DNA of 64,000 nt from Paenibacillus sp. FSL R7-0345 (lineage in GTDB: Bacteria > Bacillota > Bacilli > Paenibacillales > Paenibacillaceae), in assembly GCF_038595055.1 (NCBI RefSeq), contig NZ_CP152002.1, positions 6,100,001-6,164,000 of the forward strand, read 5' to 3'. The notes beneath the pieces were generated by a model. That model ran no database searches, was not told the origin of the DNA, and saw only the letters and a program-made list of their open reading frames with translations. This document shows positions 9,257 to 16,400 of the stretch, one piece after another; the first letter of the stretch is position 1; the number at the start of each line of letters is the position of its first letter. Position numbers and translations under genes: made by a program.

Positions 9257-10717
9257 TTACAGCTGTGGCCGCTCTTTGTGGTAGTCTGTATTCTGTTCAA
9301 AGGCATGCGCTACGCGCAGCACGGTGCTCTCGTCAAATTCCTTACCGATGATCTGCAGTCCGACCGGAAGACCTCCGTCAAAGCCGCAAGGAATGCTGAC
9401 CGCAGGAATACCGGCAAGATTGACCGGAATGGTCAGTATATCGTTCAAATACATGGTCAGCGGATCTTCCGTCTGCGAGCCCAGCTTAAAGGCAGCCGTC
9501 GGCGCCGTCGGGCCGATAACCACGTCGTATTTCTTGAATACTTCGTCAAAATCCTGCTTAATCAGGGTACGGACCTTCTGAGCCTTCAGATAATAAGCAT
9601 CATAATATCCGGAACTCAGAGCATAGGTGCCCAGCATAATCCGGCGTTTCACTTCCGGTCCGAAGCCTCGGCTGCGGGAGTTAAGATATAGATCAAGCAG
9701 GCCGCCGCCCTCATCGGCGCGTACACCGTAACGGACACCGTCAAAACGGGCCAGGTTGGACGAGGCTTCCGATGAAGCAAGCAGGTAGTACGCTGCCACC
9801 GCATATTCGGTATGCGGCAGGGAGACCTCTTCCCATACAGCGCCAAGACCTTCAAGCACTTTGAGGGCCGACATGACCTGTTCGCGGACAGCTGCATCTA
9901 CACCTTCGCCGATATATTCCTTCGGCACGGCAATGCGCAGTCCGGAAATGTCGCCGGTCAAAGCGCTGAGGTAATCAGGAACGTCTACCTTTGCTGAAGT
10001 GGAATCCTGGGCATCGTAGCCTGCAATAGCCTGCAGTACATATGCGGAATCCTCTACATTGCGGGTAACAGGACCAATCTGGTCAAGCGATGAGGCAAAG
10101 GCAACGAGACCAAAACGGGATACCAGGCCGTAGGTTGGCTTGAGGCCGACCACTCCGCAATAGGAAGCAGGCTGGCGGATGGAGCCGCCGGTATCGGAAC
10201 CAAGTGCGAATAACACTTCGCCGGCAGCTACTGCCGCTGCCGAGCCGCCGCTCGATCCGCCTGGAACATGCTCAAGATTCCAAGGATTGCGCACCGCACC
10301 ATAAGCGGAGTTCTCATTGGAGCCGCCCATGGCGAACTCGTCCATGTTCAGTTTACCGACCGTCACGGCATCAGCCTGACGCAGCTTAGAGACAACGGTT
10401 GCATCATAAATCGGCTGGAAATTATCCAGGAACTTACTGGCACAGGTCGTGCGCAGTCCTTTGGTTACAATGTTATCCTTAATTCCTGCAGGAAGGCCGA
10501 ACAACAGTCCGCGCGCCGCCCCGGATGCCAGCTTGTCATCCAAAATCCGTGCCGACTGGCGTGCCCCCTCCTCATCCAGCGTTAAAAATGCATGCACCTT
10601 ACTGTCACGTTCTGCAATTGCAGCCAGTGATTGTTCCGTCAGTTCGCTGACGGAAATCTCTTTGCCCTGCAGCATGCTATGTAATTCAGGCAATCTATAT
10701 TGAAACAGGCTCAACAT
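9257..10717 (-). CDS. gatA: aspartyl/glutamyl-tRNA amidotransferase subunit A
   Basis: This 486-residue amidase-signature enzyme releases ammonia from glutamine for transamidation on GatB. The Ser-cisSer-Lys triad region is visible: 'GIKDNI' holds the Lys, 'GGSSGGSAAAVAAG' the amidase signature, and 'SDTGGSIRQPA' the Ser nucleophile. Full length. The ATG is preceded by AAAGGAGG. It lies 20 bases after gatC in the same operon; the pathway makes Gln-tRNAGln where GlnRS is absent, as in Bacillales. Confidence 0.98.
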   Translation of the reverse strand: MLSLFQYRLPELHSMLQGKEISVSELTEQSLAAIAERDSKVHAFLTLDEEGARQSARILDDKLASGAARGLLFGLPAGIKDNIVTKGLRTTCASKFLDNFQPIYDATVVSKLRQADAVTVGKLNMDEFAMGGSNENSAYGAVRNPWNLEHVPGGSSGGSAAAVAAGEVLFALGSDTGGSIRQPASYCGVVGLKPTYGLVSRFGLVAFASSLDQIGPVTRNVEDSAYVLQAIAGYDAQDSTSAKVDVPDYLSALTGDISGLRIAVPKEYIGEGVDAAVREQVMSALKVLEGLGAVWEEVSLPHTEYAVAAYYLLASSEASSNLARFDGVRYGVRADEGGGLLDLYLNSRSRGFGPEVKRRIMLGTYALSSGYYDAYYLKAQKVRTLIKQDFDEVFKKYDVVIGPTAPTAAFKLGSQTEDPLTMYLNDILTIPVNLAGIPAVSIPCGFDGGLPVGLQIIGKEFDESTVLRVAHAFEQNTDYHKERPQL

Positions 10718-10737
10718 TCTTCCTCCTTTCGGTATAG

Positions 10738-11025
10738 TTATTCCAGTACAGCCGGAACCTTGAAGTGTCCGTCTTCATCTTCAGGCGCATTAAGCAAAGC
10801 TTCTTCCTGGGACAGGCTCTCCTTCACGACGTCATCGCGCATTACATTGCTGACCTGCAGCACATGCGTAGTAGGCTTTACATTCTCTGTATCCAGCTCA
10901 TTCAACTTCTCAGCATATTGTAAGATAGCATTCATTTGTTCAGTAAAAACAGCCTCTTCTTCCGGGCTTAATTGCAGTCTGGCCAGCTTGGCCACATGCT
11001 GCACATCTTTGACAGTAATGCTCAT
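10738..11025 (-). CDS. gatC: aspartyl/glutamyl-tRNA amidotransferase subunit C
   Basis: This 95-residue GatC begins MSITVKDVQHVAKLARLQLSPEE with the typical belt sequence around 'LDTENVKPTTHVLQ', and ends with the 'NAPEDEDGHFKVPAVLE' tail. It wraps around and stabilises the GatA-GatB pair. AGGAGGG precedes the ATG. First gene of the gatCAB operon, with its own promoter at 11077-11105. Confidence 0.97.
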   Translation of the reverse strand: MSITVKDVQHVAKLARLQLSPEEEAVFTEQMNAILQYAEKLNELDTENVKPTTHVLQVSNVMRDDVVKESLSQEEALLNAPEDEDGHFKVPAVLE

Positions 11026-11076
11026 ACCAAATATCCCTCCTGTTTAAAGGGCTAAAGCGCCCGGATAACGTTTTTA

Positions 11077-11105
11077 ATTATATTGTAGAAGGCTGGACAA
11101 TTCAA
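11077..11105 (-). promoter_or_regulatory. gatCAB promoter (sigma-A)
   Basis: On the minus strand TTGAAT (11105-11100), a 17-base spacer and a perfect TATAAT (11082-11077) lie about 50 bases before the gatC ATG. No tRNA-sensing T-box is visible in the short leader. Confidence 0.85.
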
Positions 11106-11141
11106 TGTACTTGTCATTCCGCCCTTATTGGCATAACAAAA

Positions 11142-11161
11142 AGACCGGCTTGCGCCGGTCT
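11142..11161 (-). terminator. Rho-independent terminator
   Basis: An 8-bp perfect stem AGACCGGC/GCCGGTCT with a 4-base loop is followed on the minus strand by a T-run. It directly follows the stop of the 11165-11548 gene and separates it from gatC. Confidence 0.9.
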
Positions 11162-11164
11162 CCC

Positions 11165-11548
11165 TTAAATCCAAGCCCGGAGATTCACCTGTTTGATGAA
11201 TTCCGCCTGGGACATGCTCTCTTTAGGTGCTGCTTCCGCCTCTTCGGCTTCCGCATCATCGCCGTTCATCAGATGATGGAACAGCTTCTCGTTATGCGTC
11301 GACAAAGCGTAGTCGATCAGTGCTTCATGGGTCGCTCTTTCAGCTTCCGCCTCCAGCAGCTGCTCCTCCGCCTCAATATCCTCTGCAGTAACATAAAAGT
11401 TCCTGTTAGCCTGAGGAACACGAATAACATAATCGAACGCGTTGTCAGGATTGCGGTCATAGGCAATCAGGTAGCCGTAGTCTCCGATAGGAAGACTCTG
11501 TTCAAACGCGTCAGCAACAATGACAATCTTCTCTCCCAACCGCAGCAT
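11165..11548 (-). CDS. conserved hypothetical protein, acidic C-terminus
   Basis: This is a 127-residue soluble protein I do not recognise by name. The first 60 residues (MLRLGEKIVIVADAFEQSLPIGDYGYLIAYDRN...) look like a compact beta-rich domain of SH3/Tudor or KOW size. The rest is a helical, strongly acidic tail (EAEEQLLEAEAERAT, DDAEAEEAEAAP). The start is set at ATG 11548 because GGAGG lies 7 bases upstream; the longer ORF start at 11578 has no ribosome binding site. It is monocistronic with its own terminator. No enzyme motif is seen. Confidence 0.7.
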   Translation of the reverse strand: MLRLGEKIVIVADAFEQSLPIGDYGYLIAYDRNPDNAFDYVIRVPQANRNFYVTAEDIEAEEQLLEAEAERATHEALIDYALSTHNEKLFHHLMNGDDAEAEEAEAAPKESMSQAEFIKQVNLRAWI

Positions 11549-11692
11549 CGCCTTACCTCCTGCTCCAAAATCTATCATGGTTCTACTTGTTTCAACAGTC
11601 TACTAGAAAAAGCTAGAGCTGTCCAGCAGCAGCAGGGGTGTTAAATGAAAGTTCACATTTTTTTCTGAAAATCAACATTTCCAACTTATGGT

Positions 11693-11917
11693 TCAGCCTC
11701 TTCGTCCCGTTCCCCGGCGGTGTTCCGGCAGTACAACAAACAGCAGGTAAACAATCAGCGGAGCGGGAAACCCGGTCATCCCCCATAAACCCCAGAACCA
11801 GGCTGCCCTGCCTTTATCTCTTCTGCGGGCATCCTGGAAAAGCCAAGTCCCCTGAACCAGCAGTGTGACGGCAATGACAGCCCACAGCCAATATGGCACA
11901 TCTTGCAGTTCCTTCAT
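11693..11917 (-). CDS. small two-helix membrane protein (YxlD/PLDc_N-like) in sigY operon
   Basis: This 74-residue protein has two hydrophobic segments (about 8-26 and 39-62) linked by 'QDARRRDKGRAAWFWGLWG', which resembles the phospholipase D nuclease N-terminal / YxlD-YxlE type. The ATG at 11917 overlaps the stop of the preceding gene (ATGA) and follows GGAGGAGG. In B. subtilis, small membrane proteins encoded behind sigY (YxlC, YxlD) hold the sigma factor inactive; the same job is inferred here from position. Confidence 0.65.
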   Translation of the reverse strand: MKELQDVPYWLWAVIAVTLLVQGTWLFQDARRRDKGRAAWFWGLWGMTGFPAPLIVYLLFVVLPEHRRGTGRRG

Positions 11918-12243
11918 TGCCTTCTGTCCTCCTCCCGCTGCCTGAGCTTTGCGGCTGCCAGACCGCCAAGCAGAGCAAGCGGAATTACCGCTTGGAGAAC
12001 CCAATAAACTGCAGGCGCGAAACCAAAAACGGCCAGAACAATACTCAAAAGGAAGATCGCAGCCAATAAAAACAGCAGCAGCTCCCGGCGGCCCTGGCGG
12101 CGTCTGCGGATAGCCTCTGCGGCCAAAAACTGCTGCATCATCGGTAAGGAAGGTGCCGGGATGTCGTCATACTGCGCATCCAGACGTTCCAGCTCAGCGG
12201 ATAGCTTATTCAGAAGCTTCCGGTTCTCTGCCTCATTACTCAT
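11914..12243 (-). CDS. yxlC: YxlC-like membrane protein, candidate anti-SigY factor
   Basis: This 109-residue protein has a cytoplasmic N-terminal half (about 1-52, with conserved 'LDAQYDDIPAPSLPMMQQFLA'), two hydrophobic segments (about 54-73 and 78-97) and a basic tail. The layout matches YxlC (DUF5345), which negatively regulates SigY. Its ATG overlaps the end of the sigma gene by 8 bases, so the two are translationally coupled, the usual arrangement for a sigma factor and its anti-sigma factor. The family call is based on architecture and position. Confidence 0.7.
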   Translation of the reverse strand: MSNEAENRKLLNKLSAELERLDAQYDDIPAPSLPMMQQFLAAEAIRRRRQGRRELLLFLLAAIFLLSIVLAVFGFAPAVYWVLQAVIPLALLGGLAAAKLRQREEDRRQ

Positions 12244-12766
12244 CCTCTTTCAGCTCCTTTCTCAGCTGCTGCAGACCTGCAGATACACGCGATTTCGCGG
12301 TTCCCGGCGGAATCTCCATGATGCTTCCGATCTCTTCATAGCTGTAGCCGTAGTAATGCTTCAGCAGTACAGCAAGACGCTGGGGCAGCGGCAGCCGTGA
12401 CAGGGCATCGAGCACTTCGCTCCACTCCATATTGCGGCTTTCGAACCGCCAGCGTATGGCCGCCGCTCCCCGTTCTTGGCGCAGCCAGACAGATTCCCGC
12501 TTCCAGCGCCGTTTACGGTCAATGTACAGCCGTGTTGCAATCGTAATCAGCCATGAGGAAAAAGCCGAAGTCCCATTGTAATTGCCGATCTTCTCCATGG
12601 CCCGTACCATAGTGTCCTGGACAAGATCTTCCGCCAGGGAAGGGTCCATAGTAGCTTTGATTAAATACTTGAACAAAAAGTTGTAATGCTCACGCAGAAG
12701 CCCGGCCAGCGCCGAAGCATCGCCCTGCTGGGCCTGCCTGATTAACTCCAGCGTCCCTTCGTTCAT
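12236..12766 (-). CDS. sigY: ECF RNA polymerase sigma factor, SigY-like
   Basis: This is an ECF sigma factor of about 176 residues. Region 2 holds 'LAEDLVQDTMVRAMEKIGNYNGTSAFSSWLITIATRLYIDRKRRWKRE' (polymerase binding and -10 recognition). Region 4 holds 'RLAVLLKHYYGYSYEEIGSIMEIPPGTAKSRVSAGLQQLRKEL', a helix-turn-helix for -35 recognition. Those stretches and the YxlC-like gene behind it suggest SigY. ATG 12766 with AGGGA about 7 bases upstream is preferred. An ATG four codons into the longer ORF, near a GGAGGG, is possible. A SigY-type promoter (12806-12831) lies directly upstream, consistent with autoregulation. Confidence 0.85.
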   Translation of the reverse strand: MNEGTLELIRQAQQGDASALAGLLREHYNFLFKYLIKATMDPSLAEDLVQDTMVRAMEKIGNYNGTSAFSSWLITIATRLYIDRKRRWKRESVWLRQERGAAAIRWRFESRNMEWSEVLDALSRLPLPQRLAVLLKHYYGYSYEEIGSIMEIPPGTAKSRVSAGLQQLRKELKEDE

Positions 12767-12805
12767 CAGCTTCCCTGTTCCCTCCTTCATTGTGCACAAC
12801 TGTTA

Positions 12806-12831
12806 TACGTGCAGACCGGTCTGATCGTTCA
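12806..12831 (-). promoter_or_regulatory. candidate autoregulatory SigY promoter with internal palindrome
   Basis: On the minus strand TGAACG (12831-12826), 16 bases, then CGTA (12809-12806) resembles the SigY-type TGAACG / CGTC pattern. The spacer contains a perfect 12-base palindrome CAGACCGGTCTG (12812-12823). The TGA of the -35 is also the stop codon of the upstream gene. Confidence 0.6.
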
Positions 12832-13065
12832 TTCACTGTCCCGGCTATTCTGCAGCTCCCACAATTTGCGCCGCCAGGGCTGATAGCGCCCGCGGCCTTC
12901 AGGAAAACCCCAAAACCGTAATTTGCCTCCCGTTTCTCTGACTGCCGGAGCTAGCTCTGCCTTTGAATGGTATAACGATAATGCAGTTCCCTCTATGCTA
13001 TCAGCCTTAAAATCAGCTTCGTTTACGTTAGAATAATCATATAAATCAATAATATCATTCTTCAA
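12829..13065 (-). CDS. small hypothetical protein upstream of sigY
   Basis: This 78-residue protein is not recognised; it begins MKNDIIDLYDYSNVNEADFK and ends in a basic, Trp/Arg-rich stretch. Start is set at TTG 13065 because GGGAGGAAG lies about 7 bases upstream; the ATG 15 bases earlier has no ribosome binding site. No signal peptide or membrane segment is seen. It shares orientation with sigY, and its stop codon forms part of the SigY-type -35 element, so it either precedes the sigY operon or is read through into it. Confidence 0.55.
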   Translation of the reverse strand: MKNDIIDLYDYSNVNEADFKADSIEGTALSLYHSKAELAPAVRETGGKLRFWGFPEGRGRYQPWRRKLWELQNSRDSE

Positions 13066-13114
13066 TTTACTTCCTCCCATACAAATAAAACCCGTTTAAA
13101 CAGACAAAAAAAGA

Positions 13115-13145
13115 ACGCAAACCGGGATTAATTCCGCAGTCTGCG
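13115..13145 (-). terminator. Rho-independent terminator
   Basis: On the minus strand ACGCA pairs with TGCGT, with an inner CGGAAT/ATCCCG stem containing one G-T pair, followed by TTCTTTTTTTG. It lies about 110 bases after the MBL hydrolase stop and ends the DedA/thioredoxin/MBL transcript. Confidence 0.7.
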
Positions 13146-13251
13146 TGCTTCGCGAGGTAAATGTTGCATTTAATTAACGTTATTGTAACAACTTTGTATT
13201 CATCTGTCTATCTCTATTTTCCCGTTTTTTGTCGCTTGCTAAGAAATGACG

Positions 13252-13884
13252 TCACTGCATGGGTACGTACGGATTGTTCCGGCGCTCGAAGCCGATGGTT
13301 GTCCGCGGGCCATGTCCGGGATATACCTTCACTTCTTCGTCCAGCCGGTACAGCTTGCCGCGCAGCGAATCAACCAGATCCCGTTCCCGGCCTCCAGGCA
13401 GATCCGTACGGCCTACACCTAACTTAAACAGGACATCTCCGGAAAAAAGATCATTGCCGCACAGAAAGCTGACACTGCCGGGAGAATGACCCGGTGTATG
13501 CAGAACTTTGAAGGTTAGCCCGAGCAGCTTCAGAATCTGGCCCTCGGCCAGATCATATTCCGCAGGCTCTGTGCTAATCGGAGGCGATGTATCCGGCCAC
13601 ATCTGTGAACCGTTCAGCTTGGGACTGACCAGCCATTCGCTTTCCAGTGCGTGGACGTATACCGGACAATTTTTGGCTTTGCGGATCTCATCCACCCCGC
13701 CGATATGATCAAAATGGGCGTGTGTCAGCAATATGGCTTCAATCTCCATATTCTCTATGGCGCGTACAAGGGCAGCAGGATTCATACCGGGGTCAATGAT
13801 GACACCCCGCTGCGGATCAGCTCCGGTTAGCAGATAGGCATTGGTCTGGAGCGGCCCCAGATTATAAGAACGGATATTCAGCAT
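13252..13884 (-). CDS. MBL-fold metallo-hydrolase (glyoxalase II / YqgX-like)
   Basis: This 210-residue metallo-beta-lactamase fold enzyme has the zinc motif THAHFDHIGG (about 54-63), a third His in 'VLHTPGHSPGSVSF' (about 132), an Asp in 'FSGDVLFKLGVGRTDLPGG' (about 152) and a late His in 'VYPGHGPRTTIGFE'. The GRTDLPGG stretch is typical of YqgX/GloB-like hydrolases acting on thioesters such as hydroxyacyl-thiols. It is last in a three-gene run with only 4 bases between it and the thioredoxin-like gene. The substrate is not proven. Confidence 0.88.
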   Translation of the reverse strand: MLNIRSYNLGPLQTNAYLLTGADPQRGVIIDPGMNPAALVRAIENMEIEAILLTHAHFDHIGGVDEIRKAKNCPVYVHALESEWLVSPKLNGSQMWPDTSPPISTEPAEYDLAEGQILKLLGLTFKVLHTPGHSPGSVSFLCGNDLFSGDVLFKLGVGRTDLPGGRERDLVDSLRGKLYRLDEEVKVYPGHGPRTTIGFERRNNPYVPMQ

Positions 13885-13888
13885 ACGT

Positions 13889-14455
13889 TTAGAAACCCGA
13901 AATCAGGCTGCGCAGCTCTTTTACGATGACTGCGTGTGATTCCGTACCTTCCCCGTAGGCTTGCCCCATGGCCTTGCGCACTTCTGCAATTTTGCTGTCG
14001 TAATCGGCGGCTTCCCGGTCCGGATTCTCCTGCTTAAACGTCCGCATCAGTGACTGCACATGCTCCGGACGAGGACCCCATTGTCCCAGTACATAACCGC
14101 CGGTATCCGCAAAAATCACTACAGGCACCGATCTTCCGCCCATCGTCAGAAAATCATCCATCAGATCCAGGTTTTCTTCCAGAATCAGCACTTCTGTTCT
14201 GATCCCTGCCGTCTCCAGAATCCGGAATACAACCGGTACATTGCGCACAACATCACCGCACCAGTCGGCAGCCAGAATCAGCACATGCAGATCATCGCGG
14301 TGGTTCAGGCTTTCAAAGAATTCGCGGTCATCCTCATTTTCCCAGACAAACTTCTCATACCAGGCTTCGAAAGCCTGCTGATTCTTGGTCATGCTCTCTA
14401 CGAACTGGCGCGGGGTCAGACCCTGGCCGAACTTATTGGCTACATTCTGTTTCAT
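13889..14455 (-). CDS. thioredoxin-like protein with single-cysteine active site
   Basis: This 188-residue protein of the Thioredoxin_9-type family has a thioredoxin core containing 'HVLILAADWCGDVVRNVPVV' with C66. The classical CxxC is CGDV here, so the resolving cysteine is absent. 'VPVVIFAD' supplies the cis-proline. The long N-terminal helical part and C-terminal 'AADYDSKIAEVRKAMG' helix are family features. Without the second Cys it is unlikely to be a simple disulfide reductase; thiol binding or a bacillithiol-linked reaction is possible but unproven. It overlaps the dedA-family stop by 4 bases (ATGA). Confidence 0.8.
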   Translation of the reverse strand: MKQNVANKFGQGLTPRQFVESMTKNQQAFEAWYEKFVWENEDDREFFESLNHRDDLHVLILAADWCGDVVRNVPVVFRILETAGIRTEVLILEENLDLMDDFLTMGGRSVPVVIFADTGGYVLGQWGPRPEHVQSLMRTFKQENPDREAADYDSKIAEVRKAMGQAYGEGTESHAVIVKELRSLISGF

Positions 14456-15066
14456 GCTGCACTACCTTTCTTTTTGGATTTATACCATTTGAGCAGGAAG
14501 TATATAACGATAATGGCGATAGCAACCAGGATAAGCTCATGGGTATATTTGCCGGCAACCTCGTCAATTGTCTCCCATTTATCGCCCAGGGTGTAACCCA
14601 GATAGACAAACAGGGCACTCCAAGGAATCACTGCCAGCGTAGTCAACAGCGTAAATTTACCCAGCGGCATACGTGATATCCCGGCAGGCACTGAGATGGC
14701 ATGACGGACAACCGGAATGAACCTTGCAGTAAAAATAACACCCGTACCGTACTTTTTGAACCATTCCTCTGAGTGGTCGATGTGCTTTTTGTTAATAAAA
14801 ATGTACTTGCCATATTTCTCGAGCACCGGTCTTCCTCCATAACGGCCGATCCAGTACACAAAAATCTGGGCAATGACACCGCCGACTGTACCAAAAAGAA
14901 TCGCCCCGAAGAAATTAATGTCGCCCTGTGAAACCAGGTAGCCTCCGAACGCGAGTACAATCTCACTCGGAATGACCTCAATCATCAGCCCGATCATAAT
15001 CCCGAAGTAACCCAGACTCTGAATCCATTCAAATAAATGCGAGATCAGATCAGATATAACATGCAA
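14452..15066 (-). CDS. DedA family membrane protein
   Basis: This protein of about 204 residues in the DedA/VTT superfamily has hydrophobic segments at about 14-38, 46-70, 127-150 and 170-190. It carries 'EVIPSEIVLAFGGYLVSQG', 'GGVIAQIFVYWIGRYGG' and the 'FTARFIPVVRHAISVPAGISRMPLGKF' motif with the conserved Arg residues. DedA members include lipid scramblases such as the undecaprenyl-phosphate and phosphatidylethanolamine flippases. Start is TTG 15066, 6 bases after GAGGAGGG; the longer ATG-led ORF lacks such a site. First gene of the DedA / thioredoxin-like / MBL operon. Confidence 0.88.
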   Translation of the reverse strand: MHVISDLISHLFEWIQSLGYFGIMIGLMIEVIPSEIVLAFGGYLVSQGDINFFGAILFGTVGGVIAQIFVYWIGRYGGRPVLEKYGKYIFINKKHIDHSEEWFKKYGTGVIFTARFIPVVRHAISVPAGISRMPLGKFTLLTTLAVIPWSALFVYLGYTLGDKWETIDEVAGKYTHELILVAIAIIVIYFLLKWYKSKKKGSAA

Positions 15067-15209
15067 CTGCAGCCCTCCTCTCTTTTGAATACAGAACATA
15101 ATCGCCCGAAATCCCGGCATTTCTCTGCTATGTACCAGTCTTCTTCTAGCTTATTCTAGCATATGCGGCCTTACAACTTCTAGTTGAGACCGCAGCAGCA
15201 GATCCATCG

Positions 15210-15262
15210 TTGACAATAACAGGAATTCGCGCAATTATATATTTAGACAATTATTTAAATAT
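15210..15262 (+). promoter_or_regulatory. sdpRI promoter and ArsR-type operator
   Basis: TTGACA (15210-15215), 18 bases and ATTATA (15234-15239) are followed by the inverted repeat ATATTTA-N10-TAAATAT (15239-15262). This is the AT-rich palindrome expected of an ArsR/SmtB-family operator, placed over the transcription start. It would let the encoded repressor block its own operon. Confidence 0.75.
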
Positions 15263-15280
15263 CGAAAGGTTGGATAGAAC

Positions 15281-15616
15281 ATGAATGAATCTTTTAAGGC
15301 GCTGGCCGATCCAACCCGCCGGCAAATCATCCGGCTGCTGCGTGAAAAGGACCGTACCGCCGGAGAGATCGCCGATTATTTTCGGATGACTAAACCAAGC
15401 ATCTCGCATCACCTGAGTGCATTAAAGCATGCCGGGCTGGTGCAGGATGAGCGTAAGGGGCAGTTTATCGTGTATTCACTCGATACGACCGTGCTTGAGG
15501 AGGTCCTGGGATGGTTTCTGGAACTGACCGGTGCCGGAAAAAAAGGTGAAGCTGAGCCGCCTGCAGCCGGGGATCTCCCCGGCCTGAAGCTCCAATCTGA
15601 CGAGGAGGAATTGTGA
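15281..15616 (+). CDS. sdpR: ArsR-family autorepressor, SdpR-like
   Basis: This 111-residue winged-helix regulator begins MNESFKALADPTRRQIIRLLREKDRTAGEIADYF and has the recognition helix 'KPSISHHLSALKHAGLV' followed by the wing 'RKGQFIVYSLD'. Cysteine metal ligands of the ArsR/SmtB type are absent, matching SdpR rather than a metal sensor. In B. subtilis SdpR represses sdpRI until SdpI sequesters it at the membrane. ATG 15281 follows GAAAGG. It overlaps sdpI by 4 bases (ATGA). The C-terminal tail is rich in Glu and Pro. Confidence 0.88.
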   Translation: MNESFKALADPTRRQIIRLLREKDRTAGEIADYFRMTKPSISHHLSALKHAGLVQDERKGQFIVYSLDTTVLEEVLGWFLELTGAGKKGEAEPPAAGDLPGLKLQSDEEEL

Positions 15617-16269
15617 TGAAGGATTTTAGATGGAAATGGCAGGATACCCTGATCGTTGTTCTCGGTGTGCTGGCGCTCGGGTACGCTATAATTAATTACA
15701 GCAGACTGCCGGAGCAGCTCCCTGCCCAGTTCAGCATTACAGGAGAAGTGAACAGGTATTGGCCGAAAAGCACGATTATTATTCAGGGTGCCTTCCTGGG
15801 TCTTGTCCTCCCCCTTGCTATGCAGTTCATCCGCCGGATTGATCCCAAGAAGGACAATTACAGCAAATTTCCCGGGGCGTATAAAATGATCCGTCTGGCT
15901 ATAGCCGTCCTGATGGATGCAATGCTGGTGCTTGCTGTAACCAAAGGATTGAACCCGGATTTTGCTGCCGGCAAGCTTGCGATTGCGGTCGTCGGGGTGC
16001 TGTTCATCGCACTGGGAAACTATATGCCGCAGATAAAAGACAACTATTTCACCGGCATCAAGACACCATGGACGCTTGCTAGTCCTGAGGTCTGGCGCAA
16101 AACCCACCGCTTCTCCGGATATATGTGGGTAGCCGCCGGTATAATGCTGGTGCTCGCCGCTTTTCTGCCGCAGACGTTGTCCATTAGTCTGATCATCACT
16201 GCTTTGCTGGTTGCTGTCATTGTGCCTTATGTTTACTCGTGGCTTGTTTCGCAGCGGATGAAGGTGTAG
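15613..16269 (+). CDS. sdpI: SdpI-family membrane protein (immunity / signal protein)
   Basis: This 218-residue polytopic protein has about six hydrophobic segments. An N-terminal DUF1648 region contains 'LPEQLPAQFSITGEVNRYWPK'. The C-terminal SdpI domain contains 'GNYMPQIKDNYFTGIKTPWTLASPEVWRKTHRFSGYMWV', the family's hallmark. In B. subtilis SdpI gives immunity to the SdpC toxin and recruits SdpR to the membrane. No sdpABC toxin genes lie nearby, so this is an orphan pair. It may protect against toxin from other strains or sense an unrelated signal. Confidence 0.88.
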   Translation: MMKDFRWKWQDTLIVVLGVLALGYAIINYSRLPEQLPAQFSITGEVNRYWPKSTIIIQGAFLGLVLPLAMQFIRRIDPKKDNYSKFPGAYKMIRLAIAVLMDAMLVLAVTKGLNPDFAAGKLAIAVVGVLFIALGNYMPQIKDNYFTGIKTPWTLASPEVWRKTHRFSGYMWVAAGIMLVLAAFLPQTLSISLIITALLVAVIVPYVYSWLVSQRMKV

Positions 16270-16344
16270 GGATAGTGCGGGCGGGAAGCTATGCGGGTAA
16301 GGGCGTTGCTGGTACGGTGGTGCCAGTTCGGTCAGAGCCGGTGC

Positions 16345-16367
16345 GGGTAGGGGCGTTGCGGGTAGGG
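16345..16367 (+). other. G-quadruplex-forming motif
   Basis: Four G-runs (16345-16347, 16350-16353, 16360-16362, 16365-16367) are separated by loops of 2, 6 and 2 bases, meeting the canonical G3+N1-7 rule. It lies 75-98 bases past the sdpI stop. A related G-rich 18-base copy begins at 16292. Confidence 0.6.
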
Positions 16368-16400
16368 CCGGTGGGTAGAAGCCAATTATCGCATTACTTA

